The position numbers were made by a program, and so were the translations under genes. DNA of 64,000 bases, taken from assembly GCF_020740795.1 (NCBI RefSeq), contig NC_067305.1, forward strand, positions 2,480,001-2,544,000. Reading direction: 5' to 3'. The notes under the pieces are model-generated. The model ran no database searches. It saw only the letters and a list, made by a program, of their open reading frames with translations, and had not been told where the DNA came from. The stretch comes from Apus apus. Taxonomy: Eukaryota; Chordata; Aves; Apodiformes; Apodidae. Shown here piece by piece: positions 24,974 to 37,876 of this stretch (the stretch's first letter is position 1; every line of letters begins with the position of its first letter).

Positions 24974-25590
24974 CACAGAATCAGAGTGGTGGGGGTTGGA
25001 AGGGACCTTGGAGATCATCCAGCCCAACCCCCTGCCAGAGCAGGATCCCCTAGAGCAGATCCCACAGGAACACATCCAGGTGGGGCTGGAATGTCTCCAG
25101 GGATGGAGACTCCACAGCCTCCCTGGGCAGCCTGGCCCAGGGCTCTGTCACCCTCAGAGTCAAGAAGTGTTTCCTCATGTTTAGCTTGACCCTCCTGTGC
25201 TCCAGTTTGTGCCCATTGCCCCTTGTCCTGTCCCTGGGCACCCCTGAGCAGAGTCTGGCCCCATCCTCCTGCCACCCCCTGGAGATCTTCACCAGCACTG
25301 ACCAGATCCCCCCTCAGCCTCCTTTTCTCTCAGCTGAGCAGCCCCAGCTCTCCCAGCCTTTCCTCCCAGGCAGATGCTCCAGCCCCCTCAGCATCTCAGT
25401 GCCCTGGGCTGGACTCTCTCCAGCAGCTCCTTGTCCTTCCTGACCTGGGCAGCCCAGACCTGCCCACAGGGCTCCAGGTGAGGCCTCCCCAGGGCAGAGC
25501 AGAGGGGCAGGAGAACCTCCCTGACCTGCTGGCCACACACTTTCTGAGTGCACCCCAGGAACACGTTGCTGGCTCACACATGCCAACCAT
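24974..25590 (-). mobile_element. CR1 LINE 3' fragment, the longest non-coding copy
   Basis: Second-subfamily CR1 in reverse orientation, with CCTGCCAGAGCAGGATCCCC, GGGCAGCCTGGCCCAGGGCT and an extended 5' part (CTCCAGGTGAGGCCTCCCCA, CTGACCTGCTGGCCACAC) not kept in the other copies. About 615 bp. Confidence 0.92.
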
Positions 25591-25809
25591 GCAGATCTAT
25601 CTTGTCTGCTCTTCAGCCCCCAAGGGGTGCAGCACAGGGCAATGCCAGGGGCTGCTGTTCATCTGCTGTGCACTGGCTGATCACACCACAGACTGACCCC
25701 AGTTTTGCTACCAACTGTAGGAGCTTGGGCTGAACACTTGGCTCTTTCCCTAAGGAAAAGGGTATTGGTTCTTTTCATAGTTGTTCTTCTCCATGAAAAA
25801 ATCCATGAG

Positions 25810-26039
25810 CAAGTCTTTTTACAAGGGCTTTTAGTGAGAGGACAAGGGGGGATGGATGAAAACTGGAAGAGGGAGATTGAGGTGAGACATTAGGAGGAAA
25901 TTCTTCCCTGTGAGGGTGGTGAGACCCTGGCCCAGGTTGCCCAGGGAAGCTGTGGCTGCCCCATCCCTGGCAGTGTTGAAGGGCAGGTTGGATGGGGCTT
26001 AAGGTCCCTCCCAACCCAAACCATTCTATGATTCTATGA
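25810..26039 (+). mobile_element. CR1 LINE 3' fragment with internal deletion
   Basis: Main-subfamily CR1 ending in CCATTCTATGATTCTATGA. Between GGATGGGGCTT and AAGGTCCCTCCCAACCC about 65 bases present in sister copies (the GGAGCAACCTGGGCTGGTGG block) are missing. Confidence 0.9.
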
Positions 26040-28402
26040 AGGCAGGAGCTCCGCAGACCCTGATAAATGAGAACATAAACAACCGTGTTTCCAAAAATGC
26101 TGCAATGAGGGGCACAGAGGGTTTTTAACTGAATGTGGTTCTTTGTTTAAACTCAAGCTGACATGAGTATTTCAGGAATATCCAGTGATGCAGACAGGCA
26201 CAAGTACCATGAACCTTGTGTCCTGCACAGGAGAGAGCTTTGTTGTAGGCTTCAGTGCCTGGGTTAGTGCAAGAGCAGAAACCTGAGTTTTGGTGCTTCT
26301 TGGAGCTGACCCTGCTGCAGGTTTTTAGTAGCACCCTCTCACAAGCCAAATGTCCCTGGTGAGCAGCTCTGGAGAAGGAGGAGGGTGCTGGGCTGGGCTC
26401 CACGGGCAGTGGGAGCACTGCTGGGTGGTGGGGTGAAGCAAAGCCACCTGAGGCAGCTTGTGCTCAGCTGGTGCATGTGGATTTCGTTTGGAAGGCTGTG
26501 AAAACGCCCTGCTGAGCCTTTGTCAGGGCACTGAAAACACTCCGGGCTCCGGAGCCATTGATCCTGAACTGCTTTTAATTAGGGTCTGACATACATAGTT
26601 AAACACGGTACCTGCAGCTTCCTGCCTGGTATCCCTGACTGCTCCTGTGGTCTGGTAACTCAGCTATGGGTCATGGTGTCTAAACAAATGATGTCAAGAT
26701 GTTTGTCCCGAGGGATGAGTGAGCACAGAGCTTGTCCCTGCCAGCGAGGTGGACCTGGTGCTGACAAGGAAGCAGGGAGAAGAGTCGGTGCTCCAGCCTG
26801 ACCCTCTGGGGTCTGGGCACAGCAGATGGTTTCATGGAGCCAGCGGCAGAAAACTGCAGCAACTTAGGCAGAAGTTGGAGGAGAAGGGCTCTGGTTTTTT
26901 GTTTGCTTCTAGCTGTCCTCCCTGCTTTACCCACTTGTGAAGGGCTTTTGCTGAAATAACAGCACGCGATGTTGTGGGCCCAGAGATCGAGTCCTGGCAG
27001 TGCAGAGCACCTGGGGAGTGCCAAGCTGCAGAAAGCTGAGAGGAGATACTTATCTGAGGGGCTGGTGCTGAGTCTGTGGCTCAAGCCCCTTCCTTGGCAC
27101 CAGCACTACGAGCTGTGCAGCCCTCAGCAGGGGCCAGGAAAGGTGGCAGAGCTCAGAGCAGCCTCAGCGTGAGAGCACTGGCCATGATTCATCTTACTGG
27201 AAATAAGTGAATGGTGTCCTGCCTGGGCTTGGGTCCTGCTGGTGCTGAGTGGGTCCCTTCTACGGAAGGACTGAAACTTGTTGTGCAAGTCTGATGTGGC
27301 TCTGAACAACGTGCCCTTCTCACCTTCCTGCTCCAGGGAGTGAAGTGGCTGACAACTCTTATTTCCAACCACCAAAGGACAGTGTTTTTGTCACTTAAAC
27401 GTCTGCGTTTATGCTTTGCATTTGTAAAGAAATGTAATAGCTGACCTGAAAGTTTAGCAGTGGGGGTTTTTTGAGGGTTTGGGGTTTTTTTTGCAATGCC
27501 TAGAGACTCCCTTGGAGATCACAGCCACTGTCTGCACTGCATCCAGTGCACAGTCTTTGTCCTGGAAAGCTCAGGAAGAAGAAGAGACAAGGGGAGGAAG
27601 AGAGAGAGGCAAATTAAGGAGAGGAGGACTGTGCGGTTCACAGTTGTGATCAGGTCAGGTGTAGAGCTCCAAAATCTTGTTCCTTGGCTCCTGGTGTACA
27701 GGGCTCTGCAGCCACTGGGCTGTGATGCCTTCCTGATGGGGTGCTGACTTTTTGTCCTGGACTTGGTAGGGTGCTGGCTTACCAGGTCTACCGTGGGGGA
27801 GACAAGCTGTCTGGAGGTAATACTGGGGGTTCACCCACCTGCTGACCAACCTTCCCTTAAGAGTTCCTCTGAAATGCTTCATATGAGTTAATCAGGTTGC
27901 TGAGCTGCTGAGGGGTAGTTCAGTCCTTTAATCATTCTGCCTTAATTTAGCTTTGAGAGGAAACAGTTCCTGTGTCTCTGCCAGGAGCAGCTCTCTGCTG
28001 GGCACAGGGTCCTGTGGGGCTGTTGCCCGTGGTGGATGCTGTCAGACATTGCTCTGTCCAAACTACCTGGCTTCTCCTCTCTCTACCACACAGGAGGTAT
28101 TTTTAAGGTATTCTCAGTCTGGACAATGTCTGTGCAGATGTGGCACTTCATAAGTTGATAGTCCTCTGAAGGCATCTCTGCAGCTCTGCAATTCCCTTTT
28201 GGAGATGGGTGAGGGAAGCAGGCAGTTCCCATTCAAACCAGTACCAGGTTGTACTGGTGCTGTGTCAGTGCCACGTGTGGGTCACCTGAGCTTTGACCCA
28301 AAGGCTTCAATGTGCCCTGAGCTGCCCCAAAGCTTTCCCTGGCCACTGGATTGAGGGTTCTCCTGAGGACCTGTCACAGCCCACCTGCACGGAGGGAGCT
28401 GC

Positions 28403-28535
28403 TGCAGGGGCTCTCCAGACAGCTCTGGAGCAGAGCTCAGAGATGGTTCATCCTCATCTTCCAGTGCTACTGCAGGAGCTCTCCAGACAGCTCTGGAGCA
28501 GAGCTCAGAGATGGTTCATCCTCATCTTCCAGTGC
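28403..28535. repeat. 68-bp tandem duplication
   Basis: Two copies, 28403-28470 and 28471-28535, begin TGCAGG(G/A)GCTCTCCAGAC and are almost identical through ATGGTTCATCCTCATCTTCC. The near identity points to a recent duplication. Confidence 0.95.
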
Positions 28536-30020
28536 AGCTGTCCCCAGCGTGGCACACAGCAGCTTTTGTGCTCTGCAGTGCTGGCCGAGGAGTGCCTGAA
28601 ACAGGGAGACAACCTTCCCCAGCACTGCTGGAGGGGATTTAGGCAGGCAGAGAATAAATACCCAACTCAGAAGTTGGCTGAGACACCAAAGCAGCTTCTC
28701 TGTGCTTGCAGTAAGTGCCACGGGCTCTAATGGCCGCGAGTCACAGAGTTTCTCAATCTCACTTTGATAGCCCAGGGAAGAAGGACTAGCAGCAGCCCCA
28801 GAGATGGCAAAATGCATCTGCTGGGCATCTGGTGTTTGCCACTGGTGCTGCAGCTGTAGCACTTCTTGTATGAACAGAATATGACTAAGTAGAGTGGGTG
28901 AAAGCTGCTGCCAGGCGGGGAAGGAGCTGGCAGAGCCCTGGGTGCACTCGTTGCTCCTTAGACATGCAAAGATGAGTTGTGTTCACATGGAAAAGATCTC
29001 AAACAGTTCCTACAGTTTAATAATAAAAATAAAAGCCACCCATGTGGTTCAGCAGAGTGAGGAACAAGGTCCCAGCACCTCGGTGCTCTTGAGGTTACTT
29101 CTTTCAGTTGGTGATTTGGTACTAGAAGTGTTGGAAACATCTCAAGTCCAGGAAAGAACAATGAAAGTGATGAAGGGTCTGACTGGGCTGATTAATGATA
29201 ATCCTCTTAGGGATGGAACATGCACATGAATTGTTGGTGAAGAGTGATGGGGGAAAATTTGAGAGCAGTGTCTAAAGAGCATGATCATCTTTCAGGGAAG
29301 AAAAGCTGTTTTGGATGTGCTGATAAGGTGATACAGGGATAAAGGAGACGATATTAATGAGTGGAAAGTATAGTCTGGTTTTCTAAAACCAAGTTCTAAC
29401 AAGAAGATCCATCAGGATGTGGAACAGGGGGTATAGTGGAAGTCCCATTGCTAGTCACTTAACACTGGATCAGAAAATGTGCTGTAGGGAACAATCCTCT
29501 ACAGCAGGAAGAAGCTGGGATGAGTAAATAGGACTTTCCCATATCTAATTTCTGCAATTCTGGGTTCCAGTAGGGAAAATAATACTTTCAGTTTCTTTCT
29601 CTGGCCAATGTAATTTCCAGTCCAGCCAATGTTCTGTGGAAAACTGAAAAAAACACTGAAAGCAGAAGCATTTTGTGGTCGTTTGTTGAACATCAGTGTC
29701 TGAAATGAGAATGGAGTCCTCTGCTTGGTGGCAGACTAAGGTTACATGCACAGCAGTAAATATTCTCCTGCACATTTTTAGAATGTGGTTCAGTGATCAG
29801 CTGTGACAACTAAGGTGAAAAAATAGCTCATTCTCCCTGGTCTGGTGAGTTCTCAGCTTTTGTCCTTTCTGGGCTGTCAACAGGAGGTCACATTAATCAC
29901 TGTCTGCCCATGCTCAGGCTGTTCTTACCATGGGCAAAATGCACTGTGTCCCTCAGCACTTCCACCAAGCAAAACTAACTTGGAACTAACCTTCCAGCTG
30001 AACATCCTGGTGCAAGCACC

Positions 30021-30198
30021 CATAGAATCAGAGAACAGTTTGGGTTGGAAGGGACCTTGAAAATCACAGAGTCATAGAATGGTTTGGGTTGGACGGGATC
30101 CCAAAGATGATCCAGTTCCAACCCCCCCACGGGCAGGGCCACCTCCCACTAGACCAGGTTGCTCAAAGCCAAATCCAATCTCATCTTCAACACCTTCC
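30021..30198 (-). mobile_element. CR1 3' fragment with duplicated tip
   Basis: Reverse-orientation CR1. The tip block (ATAGAATC plus GTTTGGGTTGGA) occurs twice in a row at 30021-30064 and 30070-30100, before the ACGGGCAGGGCCACCTCCCA part. It ends where a sense CR1 fragment begins. Confidence 0.85.
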
Positions 30199-30380
30199 AG
30201 TACCTGAAGGGGCTGCAGGAAAACTGTTGAGGCCCTTCTTACAAGGGCATGGAGTGAGAGGACAAGGAGGAATGGGTTAAAACTGGAAGAGGGAGATTTA
30301 TGTTAGACATGAGAAGGAAATTCTTGAGTATGAGGTTGGTGAGACACTGGAGCAGGTTGCCCAGGGAGGCTGTGGATTCC
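30198..30380 (+). mobile_element. CR1 fragment, opposite orientation to its neighbour
   Basis: Sense CR1 internal segment (ACCTGAAGGGGCTGCAGG through TGCCCAGGGAGGCTGTGG). It lacks the 3' tail, so it is truncated at both ends. Confidence 0.8.
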
Positions 30381-32109
30381 TCTTTTCTCTCTTGGATGCA
30401 AAACACTCAGAAGCAGCAGAGGGTTAATGACTTTGCTTCACCCTCCTGCAGCCTCCCCTTGTCAGCTGGACGGGTGGGATGCCAAAACCCATCAGAACAG
30501 ACTCTCCAAGGAGAACACTGTGGTCCAAGGAATGGGGCTTTGTGCTGTGGAGCCCTCTAGGCTGCTGGATTGTGTCCAGCCATGGTGGGACAGGCTGGAT
30601 GCTCCAGCCTGGCAGTTGTTTGGGCCCTGCCAGCAGAATCCCTGCTCTCCCAGACCGCTTCATGGCGGGTGTGTCTCGGCAGCAACAATTAGTGGGAAAT
30701 CAGCTTTTCTTCAGCACTCCCAGCAGAGAGACCCAGTGGAAAACTTTCCAGGTCCCCTGGAAGCTGTGCAGGGCATGTCCTGCCCAGCGTGGGCCCAGCT
30801 GAGTCCCAGCAGTGCCTGGTGCTCCTGGAGCCTTACAGTGTGATGTTGGGGCGATGCAGGCAGCTCTGAACACCCCTGAAAACGTTGCCTGTGCCTCTGG
30901 CCCCTGTAGCCACGTTTTGCTGTGGTTGTGGGGCTTTTCTCTAGGCTATTGTCTGTTCCTGCATCAAAATTATGTTCCTGGGGACAGGGTTTGCTGGCTC
31001 CTCTCCCAACTCAGCCACAGCACCCATGTGCACAGCCTGACCCTGCAGGACTCTCACTGTTTCCCCTCCATCTTCTACCACTTGATGTGGCTACAGCACC
31101 TTGAGCAGCTGATGCAGGAGCTGGGGAGGCTTCTTCTTCCACTGGTTTGTAGAAATGTGCATTATCTCACACTCCTCCCTAGAGCTGCATTAGTAAAATT
31201 AGGCTCTAGTTAGGCATAGAATAGTTCTGCTGGGTACTCCTACCTCTGCCTTAGTTCTGTGCATGAAAGATAACCACCTCAGATAAGAAATGAGGGGCAA
31301 ACCATAGGTGTGTATCTTCACCAGTAATCTTCAGGATCTGCACAAACATCTGATGGGAAAAGGGTCATGATTTTCACTCAAAAAAACCCCCAAACAACCG
31401 GTCTTGCAAACTTTTCCACCCGCCCAGCAGATCACAACAACTTTGATTCCAGTGTGATCTGCTCCAGAGCTGCACACTGGGATTTTCTAATGAGATGGAG
31501 GAGAGACAGGTAGGAGCAGGACAGCAGATGGGCAAGGAACAACTGAATCATCTGCTCTTCACTGGTCCAAACCTACCATAACTTTGTTGCTTCGTAGACT
31601 TTTGCTGAGGGATTATTCAGAAGCTTTTCAGAAGCACAAATAAGATGTTTGGGTTTTGCTTTTTTGTTTGGTTGGTTGGGTGTTTTTTTTTTAAAAAAAA
31701 GACTGTAAGGGTTTAAAATACTCATCTGTGTGATTCTGTTCTTTTTGGCCAAAATGAGAGAGAACCTGGGCAAAATGTAGTTGTCTGAGGCAGCTCAGAT
31801 CCAGAAGGACTTTCTTTGGTACTTGAGCTCAGGATCTGAGCCAGTGACTAAGAGATGATGGGTCTGGTATCTCTTCCAGTGTTGTCTCTGCCATCTGATT
31901 CTCTGTCCAGTTAATCACTGACCTGCAGCAACAGCTCTGGGTGCTTTATTACAGCCAACAAGGCTGAGAACTGAAGGTTCTTGTGCTCTTTTAAAATCCC
32001 ATGGAGTTTTCAGAAAAATGTGGCATTATCTGAAGTCTCTTACCCCATTTAATGTGCCAGAACCTTTAATCTGTTTGTGTTATTAACTTGCTGCAACAAT
32101 TGAGTGTTG

Positions 32110-32486
32110 TCTGGTCCCCTCAGGGGGCAGGGATCGCTGAGTGGGGGTCTCATCAGTGCTGGTGAATATCTCCAGGGGGTGGCAGGAGGATGGGGCCAGA
32201 CTCTGCTCAGGGGTGCCCAGGGACAGGACAAGGGGCCATGGGCACAAACTGGAGCACGGGAGGGTCAAGCTAAACATGAGGAAACACTTCTTGAGTGTGA
32301 GGGTGACAGAGCCCTGGGACAGGCTGCCCAGGGAGGCTGTGGAGTCTCCATCCCTGGAGACATTCCAACCCCACCTGGATGTGCTCCCGTGGGATCTGCT
32401 CTAGGAGATCCTGCTCTGGCAGGGGGTCAGACTGGGTGATCTCCAGAGGTCCCTTCCAACCCCACCACTCTGGGATTCTGTGATCT
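32110..32486 (+). mobile_element. CR1 LINE 3' fragment
   Basis: Second-subfamily CR1 with the CAGGGGTGCCCAGGGACAGG and GACAGGCTGCCCAGGGAGGC blocks and the tail CCACTCTGGGATTCTGTGAT. Confidence 0.93.
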
Positions 32487-34677
32487 GTCCCTGCTAGAGC
32501 AATTCTGTCACCAACTGAGAGAAGTTTCATCCCTCCAGGTCCAGATTAGCCTGGCAGTTGCTGAGAGTTTCAGAGAAGGAGAGAAATTCTGCAAATCCAG
32601 CTGAGCCTCTGAAACTGTAGGTGTAAAATATTGTCCTGGTGGTAAATGGCAGTCCAGGCCTTGATGGGTCTTCATCAGGGTGGGAGCACAAGCCCTTTCT
32701 CATCCCTGCTGCTCAGGATTGCTTTGAACATTATTTCAAAGCAGAGCGAGACTGTTGCTTTATTGGAGTATTTCATATAAAATGTATTTATATATTTTGG
32801 AGTATTAAACATAAACTTCAGACTGTGCAGGATTACTGGGTGGTCATAGGAAATTCCTGAAGGGAAAATTCTGGAGGGGAAAATTAATGCAACTGGAGGC
32901 AGGGAAAGCTGAAAACTTGGACTTCTCCAGCTCTGCTCTTCTTGCAAAAGCTGATGAGCTCAGGAGGGTGAGTTTGTGATTGCCTGGGACCAGCATGTGC
33001 TGGGAGAAGGTGTGGGACTTGGTGGTGGTGCTGGAGGTTTGCATTCTCAGTCATTTCCTACATTACAAGGTTAGAGTGTTTAAATACACCCTCACAGGCC
33101 TCTATTTTCCAAGTATAAAACTGAGGCATAGAGAAATAATGGGCTAGATCTGCACAGGGCTTTTAGTTTATTTTAAATAGCAACAGTAAAAGCTTTTTGT
33201 TCCAAATATTTGAAGAGGATTTAGGGAAGGAGAGTTATCTAAGGCCTTAGTTCATGCTTTATCCTTACTATAGTAAGTAGTGGCTGCAGCTTTGGCTCTG
33301 TATGGAGTTTGTAGAAATCTGCCCATGTTCCCCATAGCCCCCTGGATCTGTCTTATGTTCTGGGCTCTCTCTAGCCTGGCCCCCATCTCTGCTGTGCCCA
33401 TTCAATTGCAGCCCCAGCAGGGCCTTTTCTGGCACCTCTGGGAATATTACAAGCCTTCCTGAGCACGTTCAGTGATCAAAATGGTGTTTAAAAATGTATA
33501 TTCCTGCACTGGTGAGGAAAGGACTAAACAAGTAATATACTTTCATTCTTAAGACTCTGTTTGATGTAGCCCATTTAATGCTACCATACAGGTTAGCAGA
33601 GATGCCTGGGAAAGCAAGTGCTAAGCAAAATGTGTGGGGTTTAAAATTACATGGGAAGTTACCTGTATTTTTTGTGTATTTCCAGCCCTCCAGCTTAATT
33701 CTCTGCCCCTTGATAGTGCCTGCCCTCCCAGCAGCTGCTTCATGCATCCCTCTTCACAGTCGTGTTACTCAACTCAGACCCACACAATTGTTAGAGGTGG
33801 GGGGGGGGGAAATATCATCTCAGTGGCACCCTTTGCCTTTGGCATCTCTGCTCCTGTGCCACCCATCCCACCTGCTCAGGGCTGGTGTGACCCAAAGCTT
33901 GGCTCAGTTGACACATCTCTTGGCCCTTCTGACCACACTGACCCTCTCAGGCTTTTGCTGCTTAAGCCAAATCTGATGTTGCTGGTTGAGTGGGCTCAGG
34001 TGGTGAACAGAGCCTGGGGCTTCTGAGGTGTCCTGCTCCCTGTGAAGCTGGCTGAAGCTGTCAGAGTTCTCAGGAAACCCTCTTTCTGGTTCAGGTCTTC
34101 ATGAGAATTAACTTTTTAAAAAGCCAATAACCACCCAGGTGTGTATATGTGGGGATTCTAAATTCTGCTGGGGCATCTCCCATCATTTCTTTAGGAAATC
34201 CTATTCCTGGGAGCATCACCAAGCTTTTCAGAGCCTCAGGCCCTTTCTCTTATTAAGAGGAAAAAGGATGATGGGAGGTTGAAAATACAAAAAAATCCTA
34301 AATGTATCAGAAAGCAGGACCTTGTCGATCAGTTTGTTCATCCCCCAGCAATGAAGGAGCTTTCTGCCTGATCCCTTCTCCAGTCCCCTCTCCAGCTCTG
34401 CCCACGTGCTGAGTTTCCCCTGCGTCTCCACACGTTTATTCCACAGCCTAATACATCTGCCTGTTAGGAAATGTTTTCTGAGGTTTAATCTCAACTTTCC
34501 TTTGTTCTAGTTTATTCCATAACACCACAGACTCTGCTTGAATTGATGGGCCTGGGAATGGTGCCTGTTTGCACAGGAAAGTGCTGAACAGTAACAGAGG
34601 AGACAACAAAGAAATCAAAGAAAGTAAAGGTGAGTTTGCCAGAGGCCTCTGCTTTTGAGTACAGCTGCTGTTATATT

Positions 34678-34757
34678 GTCCCTGCCCATGCAGGGGGGTT
34701 GGAACTAGATGATTTTTAAGGTCCTTTCCAACCCAAACCATTCTATGAATCTATGAT
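34678..34757 (+). mobile_element. CR1 3' tip, about 80 bp
   Basis: Only the terminal CTGCCCATGCAGGGGGGTTG to CCATTCTATGAATCTATGA part of a main-subfamily CR1 is present. Confidence 0.9.
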
Positions 34758-34893
34758 TTGTCAGTAAGAAGTCTCTGAAGTCTTTCTAAAATATTGGAGC
34801 ATTATTCAGCAGGTACCAGGTATCCCAAGTCTTCCCACTGAGGCTCGTAGGCAGTTTAAAGAGAAGCTTCCAGAGAAGACAAGTTTTCATGTC

Positions 34894-35090
34894 ACAGAGT
34901 CATTTAAGTTGGAAAAGACCTTGAAGATCATCAAGTCCAACCATTAACCCAGCCCTGCCAAGGCCACCACTGCCCCATGGCCCTCAGCACCACATCTACA
35001 GGGCTTTGAAATCCCTCCAGGGATGGGGACTCCACCACTTCCTTGGGCAGCCTGGGCCAGGGCCTGACAACCTTTTTGGGGAAGTCATGT
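34894..35090 (-). mobile_element. Older CR1 fragment, third sequence type
   Basis: Reverse-orientation CR1 with the AGTTGGAAAAGACCTTGAAG, ATCATCAAGTCCAACCATTA and GGGCAGCCTGGGCCAGGGCC blocks. It differs clearly from the two abundant subfamilies and is more diverged. Confidence 0.85.
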
Positions 35091-37465
35091 CTAGAGCTAA
35101 GGGAAGAGAAACCCGAGCACCAGACTACAAACCATCATTTCAGCATCTTCTGACCTATCTAAATCCCCTCCAGCTTCAAAAATAACACGACGCCCCGAGA
35201 TTACACCGGTTGTTTTTCATGAACCCGTGGAGTAATCAGTAGAAAAGCCAGAGTGGGCACATGAGGAATTCACCTGGGCCTGTTAACACCAACGTTTGCC
35301 AGGATCTCCCCTCCTGACACTGCAGCCCTGATGCCACCAGGGTGAGCAGGAAGGTACGAGACAAGGAACAAAGCAGCCATGTCGTGTAACAGCCACGGGA
35401 GGTACCGACAGCAGAAAAGTGCCTCTTACCTGGTGTGCAGATGAGCACGGTGCCTCCCCGGGGCTTCAAAACAGCAATTTTGAAGAAAGGAAGGAAAGAA
35501 GAGGGAAAATCTTCTTCAGTGGGTGAGAAACGTGTCGATTTTGGAAGGCGAGAGGGGAAGGGGCCACGCCATCCAGTGAGCTGCCTGGCATTCGCTAACC
35601 TCCGCTTGCTGGTTTCTTTGAAATGTGACCTATTTCCTTGTTGCACAGGAAAGGAAAGAAGAGAAAATAAAAGCTGTGTAGCTCTGAAGGGTGAAAGAGT
35701 TGTGAGACCTTCTCAGCGCCAGGATACGGGTCTTCTGTGGAAGCAAAGGGAGCGGAGGAAGGTGCTGAAGAGCTGTTGTTACCTAAACAAACGTGCTGGG
35801 GAAGGACGTTGCCTGGAGAGCAAAGGCCTCGTCTTGCCCCTTGAAGAGATGTTCATGGGGACGTGAGGCTGCCTCTGCCATGCCATCCTGTGTCCCTTAG
35901 AAGTCACAGGGGGGTAAGGAGGGCTTAATTTCCTTGGATTTGCCACATCCAGGCCAGAGGCTTCTGAGAAAGGCCCTCTGTGTAGAGCTGCCTTGGAGTG
36001 GTGGTTTGTGATGGTCAAGAACTGGGCTCAGTAACCCAAGAATCCTCTCCTAGGCTGGTTTTCTGCTCTGCTTTCTGATTAGCTCTTTGTGGTGCCAACA
36101 TGGCCATAACACTAACAGCTGGGCTGGGAACCATCAACACCAATCCCACCAAACAGTGCTGATTTTTGGCAAGGTTTTCAGCTGCTCCTCAGGGACATGT
36201 CTCCCTTTCCAGAAGGGACAAGTTTCCATGGTGAGCTGCTCATTGCCACCTGGCAGCTCATTACCATGGAAGAGATGGGTAAAGGGGCAGTGTCCAGTGC
36301 TAGCTCTTGGTGACTGGGGAGCAAGGCTACCCTGGGTCACTGTCACTTGTTTCTTCTGAATGCACAGAGGGGCCCCAACAGGATGGCTGGGGAATCCCAG
36401 AGTGTCTCACTGTTACAGGGAGAAGACTCTACTGTAGAATTTGTGACTTGGGCCCTGATTGTGGCAGGTTGAGCTTGCTGATGTTCAAGACTGATTGGAA
36501 TAAAACCATAGTAACAGGGTTAGGGATGCAAAATGGAAGCTCTCCTTGAGCATGCCTCAGCTGTATGGCATCTCATGGCCAGATCCCCCTTGAGGAGCCC
36601 TTTGTTTACATTTGGCCGTGGAGCTCTACATGCTATTTATTCATAAATCCATATTAAAGGCTTTTCCAAGGACAAGGTGAGATCCTGAGATAGAAGAGGT
36701 GAGTCACTCAGGCAGTTCCCAGCTCACCCCAGCCTGCTGTGAGGGCAGAGAGCTCTCAATCCTGAGCCCCCACCAAGGCTCACCTGCACATTTGTCCTTT
36801 GCCCAAACCTCCCAAAGTTCAATTCATGTAAAGGATCTTGATAATCACTTTCTGATGGCTGTGCTTTCAAAGCCAATGGTGGCTCCCTCAAGCTGGAGTT
36901 AGAAGATTGGGAGACACCAGCCCAATTTTATCAAGCACCTGGGATTAATTAAACTGGGTTTCACTGCTGGGCAATTAGTTGACGTGTCTCTACCCTAGTG
37001 GGAAAACAAACGTTCTGTTTACAGCTGGTTTTGCTTGCAGGTTCTCAACCTGCAGTATTTGGGCTACAAACAAAGCAGAGAAGTTTCTTTGTTCCTGCAG
37101 TAGCTAAAGGGCTGAATGGAGCGTTGTCCTGTTGGGTGCTGTGCAACCATGAAAAGAATTAGTCTGTGGCTCAGCAACTCGTCCCAAGATGGACTTGGGG
37201 CCAGGCTGTGATGTAGAGCCAGAGCTGGGAACTTTGCCCAGGCCCTGCAGTTTAGACATAGCAAGAGAGAGTTGCTTTTTATTTTATGTACCAAATGGTT
37301 CTACAAAATGACTCCATCAGGCCTCAGCATTGTTCCCCATGTGGTTTAGTGGCCACCAGGTCAGAGCTTACAGCTTTACAAGCCTTCGGATGAGCACTGG
37401 GCTCAGTGTTGTGCAGGGTGCTGCTGCAGCTGGGCACGCTGGGCCATGAAGAGGATCCTTGGGCT

Positions 37466-37876
37466 GGAGCAGCTCTGCTCTGGAGCCAGGCTGGGAGAGT
37501 TGGGGTGTTCAGCCTGGAGAAGAGAAGGCTCCAGGGAGACCTTAGAGCACCTTCCAGTGCCTGAAGGGGCTCCAGGAAAGCTGGGGAGGGACTTGGGACA
37601 AGGGCAGGGAGGGAGAGGACAAGGGTGATGGATGAAAACTGGCAGAGGGAGATTGAGGTGAGACATGAGGAGGGAATTCTGGAGTGTGAGGGTGGTGAGA
37701 GCCTGGCCCAGGTTGCCCAGGGAAGCTGTGGCTGCCCCATCCCTGGCAGTGTTGAAGGGCAGGTTGGATGGGGCTTGGAGCAACCTGGGCTGGTGGGAGG
37801 TGTCCTTGCCCGTGCAGGGAGTGGATCTGGATGATCTTGAAGGTCCTTCCAACCCAAACCATTCTATTATTCTATC
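37466..37876 (+). mobile_element. CR1 LINE 3' fragment
   Basis: Main-subfamily CR1, about 410 bp, starting in GGAGCAGCTCTGCTCTGGAG and ending CCATTCTATTATTCTAT. Open frames at 37324-37997 derive from it. Confidence 0.94.

Noticed and set aside
26985-26998. GATCGAGTCCTGG as a tRNA B-box
   Set aside because: No matching A-box or cloverleaf around it; no tRNA gene seen anywhere in the window.
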